NCBI RefSeq assembly: GCF_963676685.1
Contig: NC_092345.1
Span: 84,199,592 to 84,263,591, forward strand
Source: Mytilus edulis
Lineage: Eukaryota; Mollusca; Bivalvia; Mytilida; Mytilidae
Length of the DNA stretch: 64,000 bases
Direction: 5' to 3'
Part shown: positions 36,845-47,339 of the stretch, one piece after another
Numbering within the stretch: the stretch's first letter is position 1
Layout: every line of letters starts with the position of its first letter
Translations under genes and position numbers: made by a program
The notes under the pieces: model-generated
What the model was told of the DNA's origin: nothing
Databases searched by the model: none
The model's input: only the letters and a program-made list of their open reading frames with translations

Positions 36845-37407
36845 TATTCTGGATCACATCCGCAATTATATTCACTGTATAGTCTATTTGATTGGATTTT
36901 TAGACATCCGTATTTTCCGGAAATAATCTGAACTTCTCCGTATTTTCACTAGTGCTTACTTTCTCTTCCTCACCGGTCTATTGCAAATGGATGCCACGAC
37001 AAAACTGCTCCTGCGGATATTGTGACAAATCACCGTCAAGTACGTTTCAAATCAATTATAAACTGTTAAATATATATACCGTTAATTCCGTTAAATTGGA
37101 TTCCACGTTTATTCAACAATACGAACTGTAATTGTTTATTTCTATGAATTGAACTGAGAATTCTACTTTCGTTTTTGACTTGATATTATTATTGCATTGA
37201 ACATTCATATATTTCTTTCGTACATATTGTAAAATATTGTATTTTTATTTCTTTCAGTTTAACAAACATTACACACTCTGTAAACTCCTGTATTCTTTCT
37301 GGTGGAATTATAATCTACAAGCTTCACTCACAAGTTGTTATTCTTTATAATTTGCCGAGATTGCGATACAATCCCATGGTTATACTAGCTGAGTCAAGCT
37401 CAGCACA
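36845..37407 (+). repeat. 5' LTR of the BEL/Pao element
   Basis: 563 bp, beginning TATTCTGGATCACATCC and ending GCTGAGTCAAGCTCAGCACA. It contains a short palindrome GCTGAGTCAAGCTCAGC at its 3' edge and an AT-rich TATATATA motif near 37,070. It is identical to the 3' LTR apart from position 36,998. The 5' terminal TA instead of the usual TG is present in both LTRs, so it is a feature of the element and not a point mutation in one LTR. Confidence 0.95.
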
Positions 37408-37539
37408 GTAAATTGACGACAACCTGTCTTTACATATCCAGACAAGGAACGACAACGTAGCAACGTACATACCTTCACACTGACAGTGGACTACATATCT
37501 TGTGTATACTCGACAGCGACCTAACAACGTTGAGTCAAC

Positions 37540-40500
37540 ATGGATCCCAGTCATGAGGAACAACAAGAAGAGGTACAGCCCCTAGAAGGAGATGTCCCTG
37601 AAATATTAGAAAATCCGTCTAATACATCTCAGTCAGATGAAACTCCCGAAGCTAGGCGAGTACGTGACCTCACAGAAAAAGGACAAGGAGCTTTCACTGA
37701 AAAACGTGACAAGTTCTGTCAGGAACTGGAGGCTCTCTGGGCCGACATTGAATCCCAGTTATTGGAAGTAACAACGCCTCCTAACGAGCTCCAGCAACTC
37801 CTTACAGCTCAGGACAAACTAGTTAAAGCCTGTAATAACTATCGTAGGCTCACAGATGAGTACCTTGACTTTCTGAAAAGGACCAGAACACTGGAGAGTC
37901 AAAAAGAAATAGATGCGTGTAAACTCTCTTTAGATTTTCGTCTGTCCAAAGTGGAACTGGTCATGGAAAAACTACACGAGCAGCGCCTCGCTCTAACAAA
38001 GTCCAAATCCACTAAAACAAAGACCTCAAAAGGTAAGAAAACCTCACGCAGTGGTAGCTCTAACGTGTCAGACATGTCAAGCCTAGCACGGAGAAAGCGT
38101 GCCAAGGCAGAGGCTGCCAAGTCTAAAATAGCCTTTGTAGAGAAACATGCCATTATCCTACAACAGGAAGCAATGTTAGAAGAACAAGCCCTGTTCAGAC
38201 AAGGTGAAATGGAACAGGAAGCTGCACGCAAACAGGCAGAAATGGAGCAAGAAGTCGCTCAACGTAAACAAGAGGCTATGCGCAGGAAGGCTGAAATGCA
38301 ACAAGAAGCCGCACGAGTAAGCCGGGAAAAGGTCGAGCTTAAAGCCAAATTTAACCTTCTTGAAGCACAGAAAGAAGCTGCAGCCGCAGAAGCCGAGGCT
38401 CGTATCCTGGAATACGACGATAGTCAAGCCTTTAGCGAACTACCTGACGAAAAGGAAGACCCGCTCCAGCGTGTGCAAGATTTTGTCAACAAACTTCCTG
38501 TATCAACAGCTGTGAAGGAAGTAACAGCACCTCAAAAGAAAAAGCAATTTCCTGTTAAAATTGAGCTGAGCCACGAAGCACCAGCGTTCGTGCCGTCCGC
38601 GGCACTGAACTTGCTGTCACAGACATCTGCTGTCTTACCTTCCGATTCTAAGTCACCGGAAGTTACCTTTATCCCAGATTTGGGATTAGTAACAGGCATA
38701 CAAAAATTAGGTCTTTCAGATGAGAGCCCTACTGAACATCAAAAACAGGGTGTTAAAGAAGCGATCCCTGTCTTACACCAAAAACAAGGCATAGTAGAAG
38801 AGATCCCTGTTGCACACCAGCAACAAATCAACTTTACATCAGAGATAACTAGATTCCTTTTACGCAAGGACTTGCTTTTCTCCCGATTAACAAGCTTTAA
38901 CGATCGGGCAGAGTCATTTCATACTTGGAAAGCAAGCTTCAAGAACGTGACTGATGAGTTACAAGTCTCTGACTCAGAACAGATCGATTTACTGATCAAG
39001 TGGCTCGGTCCAGAGTCTGCTAAACACGCCATTAGCATAAGAGCGTCGAACGCTAATAATCCTACCATAGGTATACAGAGATTATGGAAGAGGCTTGACG
39101 AGCGGTATGGTGCTCCAGAAATGTTGGAAGCCTCTCTCAAGAGTAAACTTGAAAAATTCCCTACCTTAACAAATAAGGACAACGCACGTCTCTACGAACT
39201 GTCTGACATTCTATCAGAAATAGAATATCACAAGGAAAATCCCAAGCTGGGATGTTTGCTAGCATATTTTGACTCCTCGTCCGGGATAAATCCTATTGTT
39301 GAAAAATTACCGTACGGACTCCAGGAAAAGTGGACCACAAGGGCTACAAGATACAAGGCTAAATATGACGTTGCCTTTCCACCTTTCACAGAATTCTCTG
39401 CCTACATCAGGGAAATCAGCAAAACAAAGAACGATCCTGGGTTCATCTTTGGGTCAAAAGCCACACCAAATACAAAAGGTGCTGCGCCAAGGTCTACGCC
39501 TTACCCTAGGACTAAAGTTGGTGCTCATAAAACAGCAGTTGAGCAGCAATCTAGAGACGCCAGCAAACAAGGTCTTTGTATTCTGCACAATACAAAGCAT
39601 TCCTTAAATGAATGTCGAGCGTTCCGAGCCAAGTCAATAGAGGAGCGCAAAGGTCTTTTGAAAGAAAACAATGTATGTTACAAGTGTTGTGATTCTACCA
39701 CACATAGAAGTCGGGATTGCAATGCAAGCATAAGTTGTAAAGAATGTGGAAGTAAACAACACACTACCGCACTTCACATCACTAGACCACAGCAACATAC
39801 AAGTTCGCAGTCTAGCTCGCCTAAGCAAGCCTACGGCGGGGAGCCTATAGAATCGGCTGAAACAAAGGCAACCTCAGTTAACTCTACCTGTACTGAGATC
39901 TGCAAAGATACATATAGTGGGAAATCTTGTGCTAAAATACTTCCTGTGAATGTTTATCACAAAGATAACCAGTACAAAGTTATTCGCATGTACACCATCA
40001 TTGATGACCAAAGCAACCGGTCACTAGCATCGCCCGAATTCTTCAATCTTTTCGACGTCAAAGATAAACCGGAAAACTATACTTTATCAACATGCTCCGG
40101 CAAAGTAGTCACTTCCGGCAAAAGAGGAAGAGGTTTCGTCATGGAATCAATCAACGGTAATGACAAGTTTGACCTTCCTGTACTGATTGAATGTGATCAT
40201 ATTCCCAATAATAGGGACGAAATACCTACTCCTGAAGTAACAATGCATCACCCTCATTTAAAAGAACTTAGAGGTAGCATTCCACCAATAGAGGAAAATT
40301 GCCAAATTCTTCTCTTAATTGGCAGAGACCTTATAGAGGCACACCATGTCCTCGATCAGCGCATAGGACCACCCAGAACTCCATATGCACAACAATTGAA
40401 ACTTGGTTGGGTAGTGATAGGAGAAACCTGCATTAACAAGCAGCATGTTCCTCTTGAGTTAAATGTCAAAATAACCAACATTTTGCCTACAGGACAACCT

Positions 40501-43500
40501 TCAACCTTTCAACCATGCACAAGCAAGTTTGACATCCGGGAAAACTACACAGACCCTGTAACGAAAGACTTACAATCGCCACTCTTTGAAAAAACAAGGG
40601 ACGATGACAAGCCTGGACAGTCATATGAGGACAAAATGTTCATGAAGCAGATGGACAACGAATTTGTAAGAGACTCGGAAGGAAGTTGGGTAGCACCGTT
40701 GCCGTTCCGAGTGCCAAGACAGCCATTGCCAAGCAACAGACAACAAGCTCTTCATCGTGCTAATATGTTAGACATCAGTTTGAATAGAAACCCAGTTAAG
40801 CGGGAACACTTTCTTACTTTTATGAGTAAGATCCTGGACAATAATCATGCAGAGCTCGCTCCACCATTGCACGAACATGAGGAGTGCTGGTATTTGCCAT
40901 TGTTTGGTGTTTATCATCCGAAGAAACCCGATCAGATAAGAGGTGTGTTTGATTCTTCCGCCAAATGTAACGGAGTTTCACTTAACAGCGTCCTGCTTAC
41001 AGGTCCAGACTTGACCAACGATCTCTTGGGAGTACTGCTGCGTTTCAGGAAAGAAATGATCGCAGTAACTGCAGACGTTCAACACATGTTTCACTGCTTC
41101 GTTGTCAGAAATGACCACCGTAATTACCTGAGATTTTTATGGCATAAAGACAATGACCTACAGGAGAACCTTGTCGAATACCGCATGAGAGTTCATGTTT
41201 TCGGTAATAGTCCGTCACCTGCTGTTGCTACGCTTGGACTCAGAAAAGCAGCTCAAGCATCAGAACAAGAGTTTGGCAGTCACGTGACTAGCTTTGTTAC
41301 AAGAGACTTCTATGTCGACGACGGTCTTACGTCATGTCCCACGAAAGAGGAAGCTGTTACGCTCATGAAGGACACACAGCAAGCATTAGCAAGATATGGA
41401 AACTTACGCCTTCACAAGTTTGCCTCTAATTGTGCGGAAGTTATGTCTGCATTTCATGCCAGTGATTTGGCTTCAAATCTTAAAGATCTAGACTTAGAAT
41501 GCGATAGCAAACCCCTACAACGTAGTCTTGGTCTCAGCTGGGACGTAAACACTGATAACTTTTTATTTCAATTATCATCAGAAAACAAACCGATCACTCG
41601 GAGAGGAATTTTATCAACGATAAACAGTCTCTACGATCCTCTGGGATTTTTGGCTCCGGTGATTATACAAGGGAAACTCCTATTGAGGAAAATAGTATCA
41701 GAAACCGTCGATTGGGACCAACCTCTCACTGATGAGACAGCAGATGAGTGGAAATCTTGGAGAGATACTCTAATTGCTATCGAAACATTGCGCATTCCAC
41801 GTACCTACGTGCCGTATCTGAGCAAAACCGCCACAAAGGAGTTACATGTCTTCTCTGATGCATCAGAAAAAGCCATAGCAGCTGTTGCATATCTACGCAC
41901 GACCGACAGTAGTGGTGAACCAAACATAGGATTCATTCTTGGGAAAGCTAAAGTTGCACCAACAAGTGGTCATACTATTCCACGCCTTGAACTATCTGCT
42001 GCAGTATTAGCAGTCGAGATAACACAGACCATCATGGATAATTTAGATTTACATATAGACACCGTAAAATTCTACACAGACAGTAAAGTAGTCCTAGGCT
42101 ACATAAGTAACGAGACAAGAAGGTTCTTCATCTATGTCGCCAATCGAGTGGAGAAAATAAGAAAATTTAGCTCTCCAAGTCAATGGAATTATGTACCAAC
42201 TCACCGTAATCCCGCAGACTCGGGAACAAGGTCCGTACAAGCCCATGAAATTCACAGCAGCGAATGGTTATTAGGACCAAAACAACTTCTTTCCTCAGAA
42301 CAGAAGAATTCTGAGGATATATACCAGCTAATAGATCCAGAAGAAGATGGAGAAATCCGTGCAACTGTTAATGTTGCAAAAACATTTTCCACACCTGAGC
42401 ATAAAGGTATCGGAACTGATAGATTCAATCGATTCTCCAACTGGACATCACTTGTGCGAGCGATAGCCTTTTTGGAACGTTTCTCTCGTTTACACGGGTC
42501 AAAACAGGCATCATCAGTGACTTCTGTGGATAGTTTTTCAAATGCCGAAAATTTCATCTTAATATCTGCACAACAGGAAGTTTATGGAGATGAAATAGAT
42601 TGTATAAAACGTCAGGAACAAATTAATAAGCGGAGCCCGATAGCTAACCTCAATCCGTTTTTGGATGAACGAGGACTATTACGAGTTGGAGGCCGTATTG
42701 TAAAATCGGACTTGAACCTCCGTGAAAAGAAACCATTGATCGTCCCTGGACGCAATCATGTAGCAACATTATTAGTTCGACACTACCACAACAAGATAAA
42801 ACATCAAGGTCGCCATTTCACAGATGGAGCGATTCGTTCCGCAGGATTTTGGATCGTAGGAGCAAAACGCTTAATCTCATCTATTATTCACAAATGTGTG
42901 ACATGCCGCAAACTCAGAGGAAAAACTGAGTATCAAATCATGTCTGATTTGCCAGAGGACCGTCTTGAACCTTCACCTCCGTTTACTAACGTTGGAATAG
43001 ACACCTTTGGACCCTGGACAATTGTTTCACGTAAAACACGTGGTGGATACGCCAACTCCAAACGTTGGGCAATTTTATTCACATGCTTAGTGACAAGAGC
43101 TATTCACATCGAATTAATCGAGGAAATGAGTTCTTCGGCCTTCATAAACGCCGTCAGGAGATTCGCCGCTATAAGAGGCCAAGTAAAGATTTTCCGATCT
43201 GACCGTGGAACAAACTTTATTGGAGCAATCGACGATTTAAAGATTGATTCAATCAACGTTGAAGATGGACCCTTCAAGAACTTTCTGTACAGTTCTGGTA
43301 CAACTTGGATCTTCAATGCGCCGCATTCGTCCCATATGGGTGGAGCCTGGGAAAGAATGATTGGTATCACCAGAAGAATTCTTGATTCTATGCTTCTAAA
43401 TGCAGCCGGAAGAAGTCTTACGCATGACGTGCTTAACACACTAATGGCAGAAGTTTCAGCAATAGTGAACTCTAGACCTCTGGTACCGGTATCAACAGAT

Positions 43501-43923
43501 CCAGAGAATCCGTTAATATTAACTCCGGCTATGTTATTGACACAGAAAACTGACTACGTTTTCACTTCAGACCATCTTGGGGAATTCGACAAACGAGATC
43601 TCTGTCTTGCCGAATGGAGACTAGTACAGGCTCTGGCCAGTGTTTTCTGGTCCCGTTGGAGGAAGGAATACCTGCCGTTACTACAACAACGACGAAAATG
43701 GACCGAAGATCGCCGTGATCTCATCGAAGGAGACGTCATTCTTCTTAAGGACAAAAACATTTGCCGTACCCAATGGCCCGTTGGAATTATAGTGAACTCA
43801 TTTAAAAGTTCAGACGAACATGTCCGAAAGGCAGAAGTGCGAGTTATCGTTAATGGAAAGGCCACAACCTACACACGCCCTATCGTGGACATGATTCTTC
43901 TCATAGAGAACACTCCTGTGTAA
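37540..43923 (+). CDS. BEL/Pao gag-pol polyprotein, 2,127 aa, intact
   Basis: One open frame encodes all proteins needed for retrotransposition. Order (approximate residues): acidic N-terminus; a long Lys/Glu/Gln-rich coiled coil (about 40-310); a short three-fold repeat around HQKQG (about 405-430); a DUF1759-like gag core (about 437-600); two zinc knuckles, CYKC...H...C (about 709-723) and CKECGSKQHTTALH; an A17-like aspartic protease with IIDDQSNRS (about 822-832); reverse transcriptase with VTADVQ and the catalytic YVDD (about 1,257); RNase H (VFSDAS, YTDSK; about 1,435-1,565); integrase with an HHCC zinc finger ending CVTC (about 1,745-1,795) and a DDE core (GIDTFGPW, RSDRGTNF, GGAWER); and a C-terminal DUF5641-like domain. 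The start ATG follows the LTR leader and is the first of the long frame. Absence of any stop or frameshift agrees with the near-identical LTRs. No env-like frame follows. Confidence 0.95.
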   Translation: MDPSHEEQQEEVQPLEGDVPEILENPSNTSQSDETPEARRVRDLTEKGQGAFTEKRDKFCQELEALWADIESQLLEVTTPPNELQQLLTAQDKLVKACNNYRRLTDEYLDFLKRTRTLESQKEIDACKLSLDFRLSKVELVMEKLHEQRLALTKSKSTKTKTSKGKKTSRSGSSNVSDMSSLARRKRAKAEAAKSKIAFVEKHAIILQQEAMLEEQALFRQGEMEQEAARKQAEMEQEVAQRKQEAMRRKAEMQQEAARVSREKVELKAKFNLLEAQKEAAAAEAEARILEYDDSQAFSELPDEKEDPLQRVQDFVNKLPVSTAVKEVTAPQKKKQFPVKIELSHEAPAFVPSAALNLLSQTSAVLPSDSKSPEVTFIPDLGLVTGIQKLGLSDESPTEHQKQGVKEAIPVLHQKQGIVEEIPVAHQQQINFTSEITRFLLRKDLLFSRLTSFNDRAESFHTWKASFKNVTDELQVSDSEQIDLLIKWLGPESAKHAISIRASNANNPTIGIQRLWKRLDERYGAPEMLEASLKSKLEKFPTLTNKDNARLYELSDILSEIEYHKENPKLGCLLAYFDSSSGINPIVEKLPYGLQEKWTTRATRYKAKYDVAFPPFTEFSAYIREISKTKNDPGFIFGSKATPNTKGAAPRSTPYPRTKVGAHKTAVEQQSRDASKQGLCILHNTKHSLNECRAFRAKSIEERKGLLKENNVCYKCCDSTTHRSRDCNASISCKECGSKQHTTALHITRPQQHTSSQSSSPKQAYGGEPIESAETKATSVNSTCTEICKDTYSGKSCAKILPVNVYHKDNQYKVIRMYTIIDDQSNRSLASPEFFNLFDVKDKPENYTLSTCSGKVVTSGKRGRGFVMESINGNDKFDLPVLIECDHIPNNRDEIPTPEVTMHHPHLKELRGSIPPIEENCQILLLIGRDLIEAHHVLDQRIGPPRTPYAQQLKLGWVVIGETCINKQHVPLELNVKITNILPTGQPSTFQPCTSKFDIRENYTDPVTKDLQSPLFEKTRDDDKPGQSYEDKMFMKQMDNEFVRDSEGSWVAPLPFRVPRQPLPSNRQQALHRANMLDISLNRNPVKREHFLTFMSKILDNNHAELAPPLHEHEECWYLPLFGVYHPKKPDQIRGVFDSSAKCNGVSLNSVLLTGPDLTNDLLGVLLRFRKEMIAVTADVQHMFHCFVVRNDHRNYLRFLWHKDNDLQENLVEYRMRVHVFGNSPSPAVATLGLRKAAQASEQEFGSHVTSFVTRDFYVDDGLTSCPTKEEAVTLMKDTQQALARYGNLRLHKFASNCAEVMSAFHASDLASNLKDLDLECDSKPLQRSLGLSWDVNTDNFLFQLSSENKPITRRGILSTINSLYDPLGFLAPVIIQGKLLLRKIVSETVDWDQPLTDETADEWKSWRDTLIAIETLRIPRTYVPYLSKTATKELHVFSDASEKAIAAVAYLRTTDSSGEPNIGFILGKAKVAPTSGHTIPRLELSAAVLAVEITQTIMDNLDLHIDTVKFYTDSKVVLGYISNETRRFFIYVANRVEKIRKFSSPSQWNYVPTHRNPADSGTRSVQAHEIHSSEWLLGPKQLLSSEQKNSEDIYQLIDPEEDGEIRATVNVAKTFSTPEHKGIGTDRFNRFSNWTSLVRAIAFLERFSRLHGSKQASSVTSVDSFSNAENFILISAQQEVYGDEIDCIKRQEQINKRSPIANLNPFLDERGLLRVGGRIVKSDLNLREKKPLIVPGRNHVATLLVRHYHNKIKHQGRHFTDGAIRSAGFWIVGAKRLISSIIHKCVTCRKLRGKTEYQIMSDLPEDRLEPSPPFTNVGIDTFGPWTIVSRKTRGGYANSKRWAILFTCLVTRAIHIELIEEMSSSAFINAVRRFAAIRGQVKIFRSDRGTNFIGAIDDLKIDSINVEDGPFKNFLYSSGTTWIFNAPHSSHMGGAWERMIGITRRILDSMLLNAAGRSLTHDVLNTLMAEVSAIVNSRPLVPVSTDPENPLILTPAMLLTQKTDYVFTSDHLGEFDKRDLCLAEWRLVQALASVFWSRWRKEYLPLLQQRRKWTEDRRDLIEGDVILLKDKNICRTQWPVGIIVNSFKSSDEHVRKAEVRVIVNGKATTYTRPIVDMILLIENTPV

Positions 43924-44017
43924 ATATATGTATATATCTCTGGATTTATATAGTGACATTCATATGTGTTATATCTTATGGAATAATAGTGATATCAGGT
44001 AGATTTCAGACGGGGAG

Positions 44018-44580
44018 TATTCTGGATCACATCCGCAATTATATTCACTGTATAGTCTATTTGATTGGATTTTTAGACATCCGTATTTTCCGGAAATAAT
44101 CTGAACTTCTCCGTATTTTCACTAGTGCTTACTTTCTCTTCCTCACCGGTCTATTGCAAATGGATGCCACAACAAAACTGCTCCTGCGGATATTGTGACA
44201 AATCACCGTCAAGTACGTTTCAAATCAATTATAAACTGTTAAATATATATACCGTTAATTCCGTTAAATTGGATTCCACGTTTATTCAACAATACGAACT
44301 GTAATTGTTTATTTCTATGAATTGAACTGAGAATTCTACTTTCGTTTTTGACTTGATATTATTATTGCATTGAACATTCATATATTTCTTTCGTACATAT
44401 TGTAAAATATTGTATTTTTATTTCTTTCAGTTTAACAAACATTACACACTCTGTAAACTCCTGTATTCTTTCTGGTGGAATTATAATCTACAAGCTTCAC
44501 TCACAAGTTGTTATTCTTTATAATTTGCCGAGATTGCGATACAATCCCATGGTTATACTAGCTGAGTCAAGCTCAGCACA
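44018..44580 (+). repeat. 3' LTR of the BEL/Pao element
   Basis: 563 bp, preceded by the purine-rich tract AGACGGGGAG and followed by the ATGAC target duplication at 44,581-44,585. One base differs from the 5' LTR (44,171). Confidence 0.95.
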
Positions 44581-44749
44581 ATGACCAGTTCAATGTTTTA
44601 GGATCAACATCACTAAAATTTCGTAACTGTAACACAATTAATGTTTACATGAACTTATCATTCCGAAAATGTTGCTTGACCCTATAATATTGATAGTTGA
44701 AAGTGTTAACAACCTGTTCAGTCTATTGTTTTCAATCACATGGTTTAAC

Positions 44750-44925
44750 CAACTAACTAACATGTTTAACCCCGCCACATTATTTATGTATGCGGTATGG
44801 GCTTTGCTCATTGTTGAAGGCCGTAAGGCGACCTATAATTGTTAATGTCTGCGTTATTTTGGTCTCTTGTGGACAGTTGTCTCATTGGCAATCTTACCAC
44901 ATCTTCTTTTTCATAATTCTATTTG
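44750..44925 (+). repeat. Dispersed repeat family E, copy 1
   Basis: This shares TATGCGGTATGGGCTTTGCT, TTGTTGAAGGCCGTA, GACCTATA, GTTGTCTCATTGGCAATC and ACCACATCTTC with 46,775-46,975. A related, longer form is at 45,690-46,065, and an inverted one at 46,140-46,345. I see no coding capacity. The class is unknown to me; a 3' fragment of a larger mussel element is likely. Confidence 0.6.
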
Positions 44926-45689
44926 AAGTGATGATGCAATGGCGGAATTTAAAAGCGGTTGCAAATACGTCTACCGACCTATTAGATTCTAATTGACTGG
45001 TCACACTGCTATAGTCTACCCACCTTGGTAATATCGAAATAGACAAAAAATATCATTACTCCAAATTACAATGTATATGCAAATGGTAAAATCAATAATC
45101 CAAACAAATTAAAATGTACAAATGCTGATGTCCCACTCTTTGAAGATACCAACTGAGTAGCCTCAGACTATAAAAATTGGACAACTTCAGATACAACGAA
45201 AATCAAAAATCTTGTCAAACAGAAAATATATTTATTATTAACATAGCAAAAGATATTGAGAAGGAAGACAGTTCTTTTTGGATATCAAAGACTTTTCCCC
45301 GTTGGTAAATCGATATCTCTATGAACATAATCAGCTCGCCTCCTGGACTCTCTTTTACATCGCGATGACCGTGAGGGTATTCCGATGTATTGTTGCCACA
45401 GAGATTTGACTTTCGTTTTTGGCTAGTAACCGATCGTATAAATACGCGAACTTTTCTAAATGCAAAATAACAATCCGTATCGCTTGTTATAAATTCATTT
45501 CTTCAATGAGTACTAAAAAAATGTTTAGAACACAAATAAATAAGATGTAAATGTCTTTTGACGTTAGAAATTTTTAGATTCGTTCATTCGTTCATTGTGT
45601 ATTAATTTACGTTTTTTGATTGAGTTAAGTCTGCCAATTGATATTTTATCGTGTATTTTTCTATGTTGTGATGTTATGCTATTGTTTCA
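44926..45689. other. No recognisable gene
   Basis: Intergenic sequence upstream of HACL1 (beyond the BEL insertion). I see no long open frame, no tandem repeat and no terminal inverted repeat. Confidence 0.4.
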
Positions 45690-46065
45690 GAAAAAGGGAG
45701 AAGGTTTGGATCCATTAAAACGTTTAATCCCGCTGCAAATGTGTGCACCTGTCCAAACTCCAAAGTCAGGAATCTGATGTACAGTAGTTGTCGTTTGTTT
45801 ATGTAATATATACGTGTTTCTCGTTTCTCGTTTTTTTTTTTTTATATAGATTAGACCGTTGGTTTTCCCGTTTGAGTGGTTTTACACTAGTAATTTTGGG
45901 ACCCTTTATAGCTTGTTGTTCGGGTGTGAGCCAAGGCTCCATGTTGAAGGCCGTACATTAACCTATATAATCATGGTTTGCTTTTTTTTTTTAAATTATT
46001 ATTTGGATGGAGAGTTGTCTCATTGGCACTCACACCACATCTTTCTATATCTATATATCTTTTCT
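45690..46065 (+). repeat. Dispersed repeat family E, long form
   Basis: It contains AATCCCGCTGCAAATGTGTG, a T-rich run, CCGTTGGTTTTCCCGTTTGA, TTACACTAGTAATTTTGGG, GAGCCAAGGCTCC, TGTTGAAGGCCGTACATTA and GTTGTCTCATTGGCACTC. The second half matches copies at 46,140-46,345 (inverted) and 46,775-46,975. No conserved product is visible. Confidence 0.6.
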
Positions 46066-46139
46066 ATATTCATAAATTTAGATTGTTCAGTTAGAGGACT
46101 GGAAAGCAGTTATTTATAAGGGGAAATTTTAAAGATTTA

Positions 46140-46345
46140 TAGATATAAGAAGATGGTGCATGAGTTCGAATGAGACAACTTTCCATCAAAGTAATAATTT
46201 GTTTAAAGTAAACCATGCATTATAGATCAAAGGTCCTTAAACACGGAGCCTTGGCTCAAAGCGAACACCACGCTATATAAGAACAAGAACATTGCTAGTG
46301 TTAAACCATTCAAACAGGAAAAAAAAAAAAAAAAAAAAAGGAGAT
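46140..46345 (-). repeat. Dispersed repeat family E, inverted copy
   Basis: Read on the minus strand it runs from a T-rich run (the plus-strand A tract at 46,319-46,340) through GTTTGAATGGTTTAACACTAG and GAGCCAAGGCTCCGTGTTTAAG to GTTGTCTCATTCGAACTC. This is the same order as the long form at 45,690-46,065, so the two lie head to head. Confidence 0.6.
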
Positions 46346-46529
46346 TCAAAAGTACATTTTGATACTTAGCTATTTGATTATTTGATTACGGCATTGTTTA
46401 TTAAACTCTTATTTGCTTAGATTTGCTTCCAAAACCAATTGAGAAATTTGTAAGATGTTACCAAAAACAATTTGAATTTAAGCAATGTCTTAAAACTGCT
46501 TATTTACATACAATACTACTAAGAAGTAA

Positions 46530-46975
46530 AATTTAAAAAAATACTGAACTCCGAGGAAAATTCAAATCAGAAAGTCCCTTATCAAATGGTATAATCAAAT
46601 GATAAAACATACCAAACGAATGAATAACAACTGTCATATTTCTGACTCGGTACTGGCATTTTCAAATTTTGAAAATGGTGGATTGAACCTGGTTTCATAG
46701 CACTTCAACTCTCACGTGTATGACAGTCTCATCAAATTCTGTCATATTTACAACGATGCGTGAACAAAACAGACATAAGGCCGTTAGTTTTCTCGTTTGA
46801 ATTGTTTTACATTGTCTTATCGGGGCCTTTTATAGCTGACTATGCGGTATGGGCTTTGCTCATTGTTGAAGGCCGTACGGTGACCTATAGTTGTTAATGT
46901 CTGTGTCATTTTGGTCTTTTGTGGATAGTTGTCTCATTGGCAATCATACCACATCTTCTTTTTTTATATAATAGG
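46530..46975 (+). repeat. Two adjoining dispersed repeats (families H and E)
   Basis: The first part (46,530-46,770; AAATACTGAACTCCGAGGAA, ATGGTATAATCAAA) also occurs in diverged form at 17,980-18,070. The second part (46,775-46,975; CCGTTAGTTTTCTCGTTTGA, TATGCGGTATGGGCTTTGCT) is family E. No product is recognisable. Confidence 0.5.
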
Positions 46976-47339
46976 TAAAATTGTCAAAATATGGGTACAA
47001 CAGTATAATATTAATACTAATCGGTACTAATATTGATATAACAAAAACACCGCTATGATATTTTAAAAGTATCGCATTGATATTTTAAAAGTAACGCATT
47101 GTTTATTTATGTATATAAGAAAAACACAGCACTTCAAATTTTACACTGACATAAACTTAAGCTTCTAACTAACTTCTGCATGTATATTTAGACTCAATTG
47201 TTGTTTATATTTGAACAATAAGTTTTAAAATTAGTATTTTCTTAATTTTTCGTTGCCGAAAACAACATTTTTCGCATGGAATGTCTGCATATTTACAATT
47301 GATATTAGACAATATCGCTATGTGATATAAGAAAAGTTT

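Larger units (their letters stand above)
36845..44580 (+). mobile_element. Full-length BEL/Pao LTR retrotransposon
   Basis: A complete 7,736-bp element: 5' LTR 36,845-37,407, leader 37,408-37,539, one uninterrupted gag-pol frame 37,540-43,923, a purine-rich AGACGGGGAG (44,008-44,017) and 3' LTR 44,018-44,580, flanked by ATGAC duplications. By eye the two 563-bp LTRs differ at one base (G at 36,998, A at 44,171). This implies a very recent insertion. No primer-binding site complementary to a tRNA could be identified with confidence after the 5' LTR. The element points away from HACL1 (head-to-head), with its 5' LTR about 300 bp from the HACL1 start codon. Confidence 0.95.

Noticed and set aside
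37899-43865. Several minus-strand and alternative-frame ORFs of 60-111 codons
   Set aside because: They are shadows of the BEL/Pao gag-pol frame and show no independent features.
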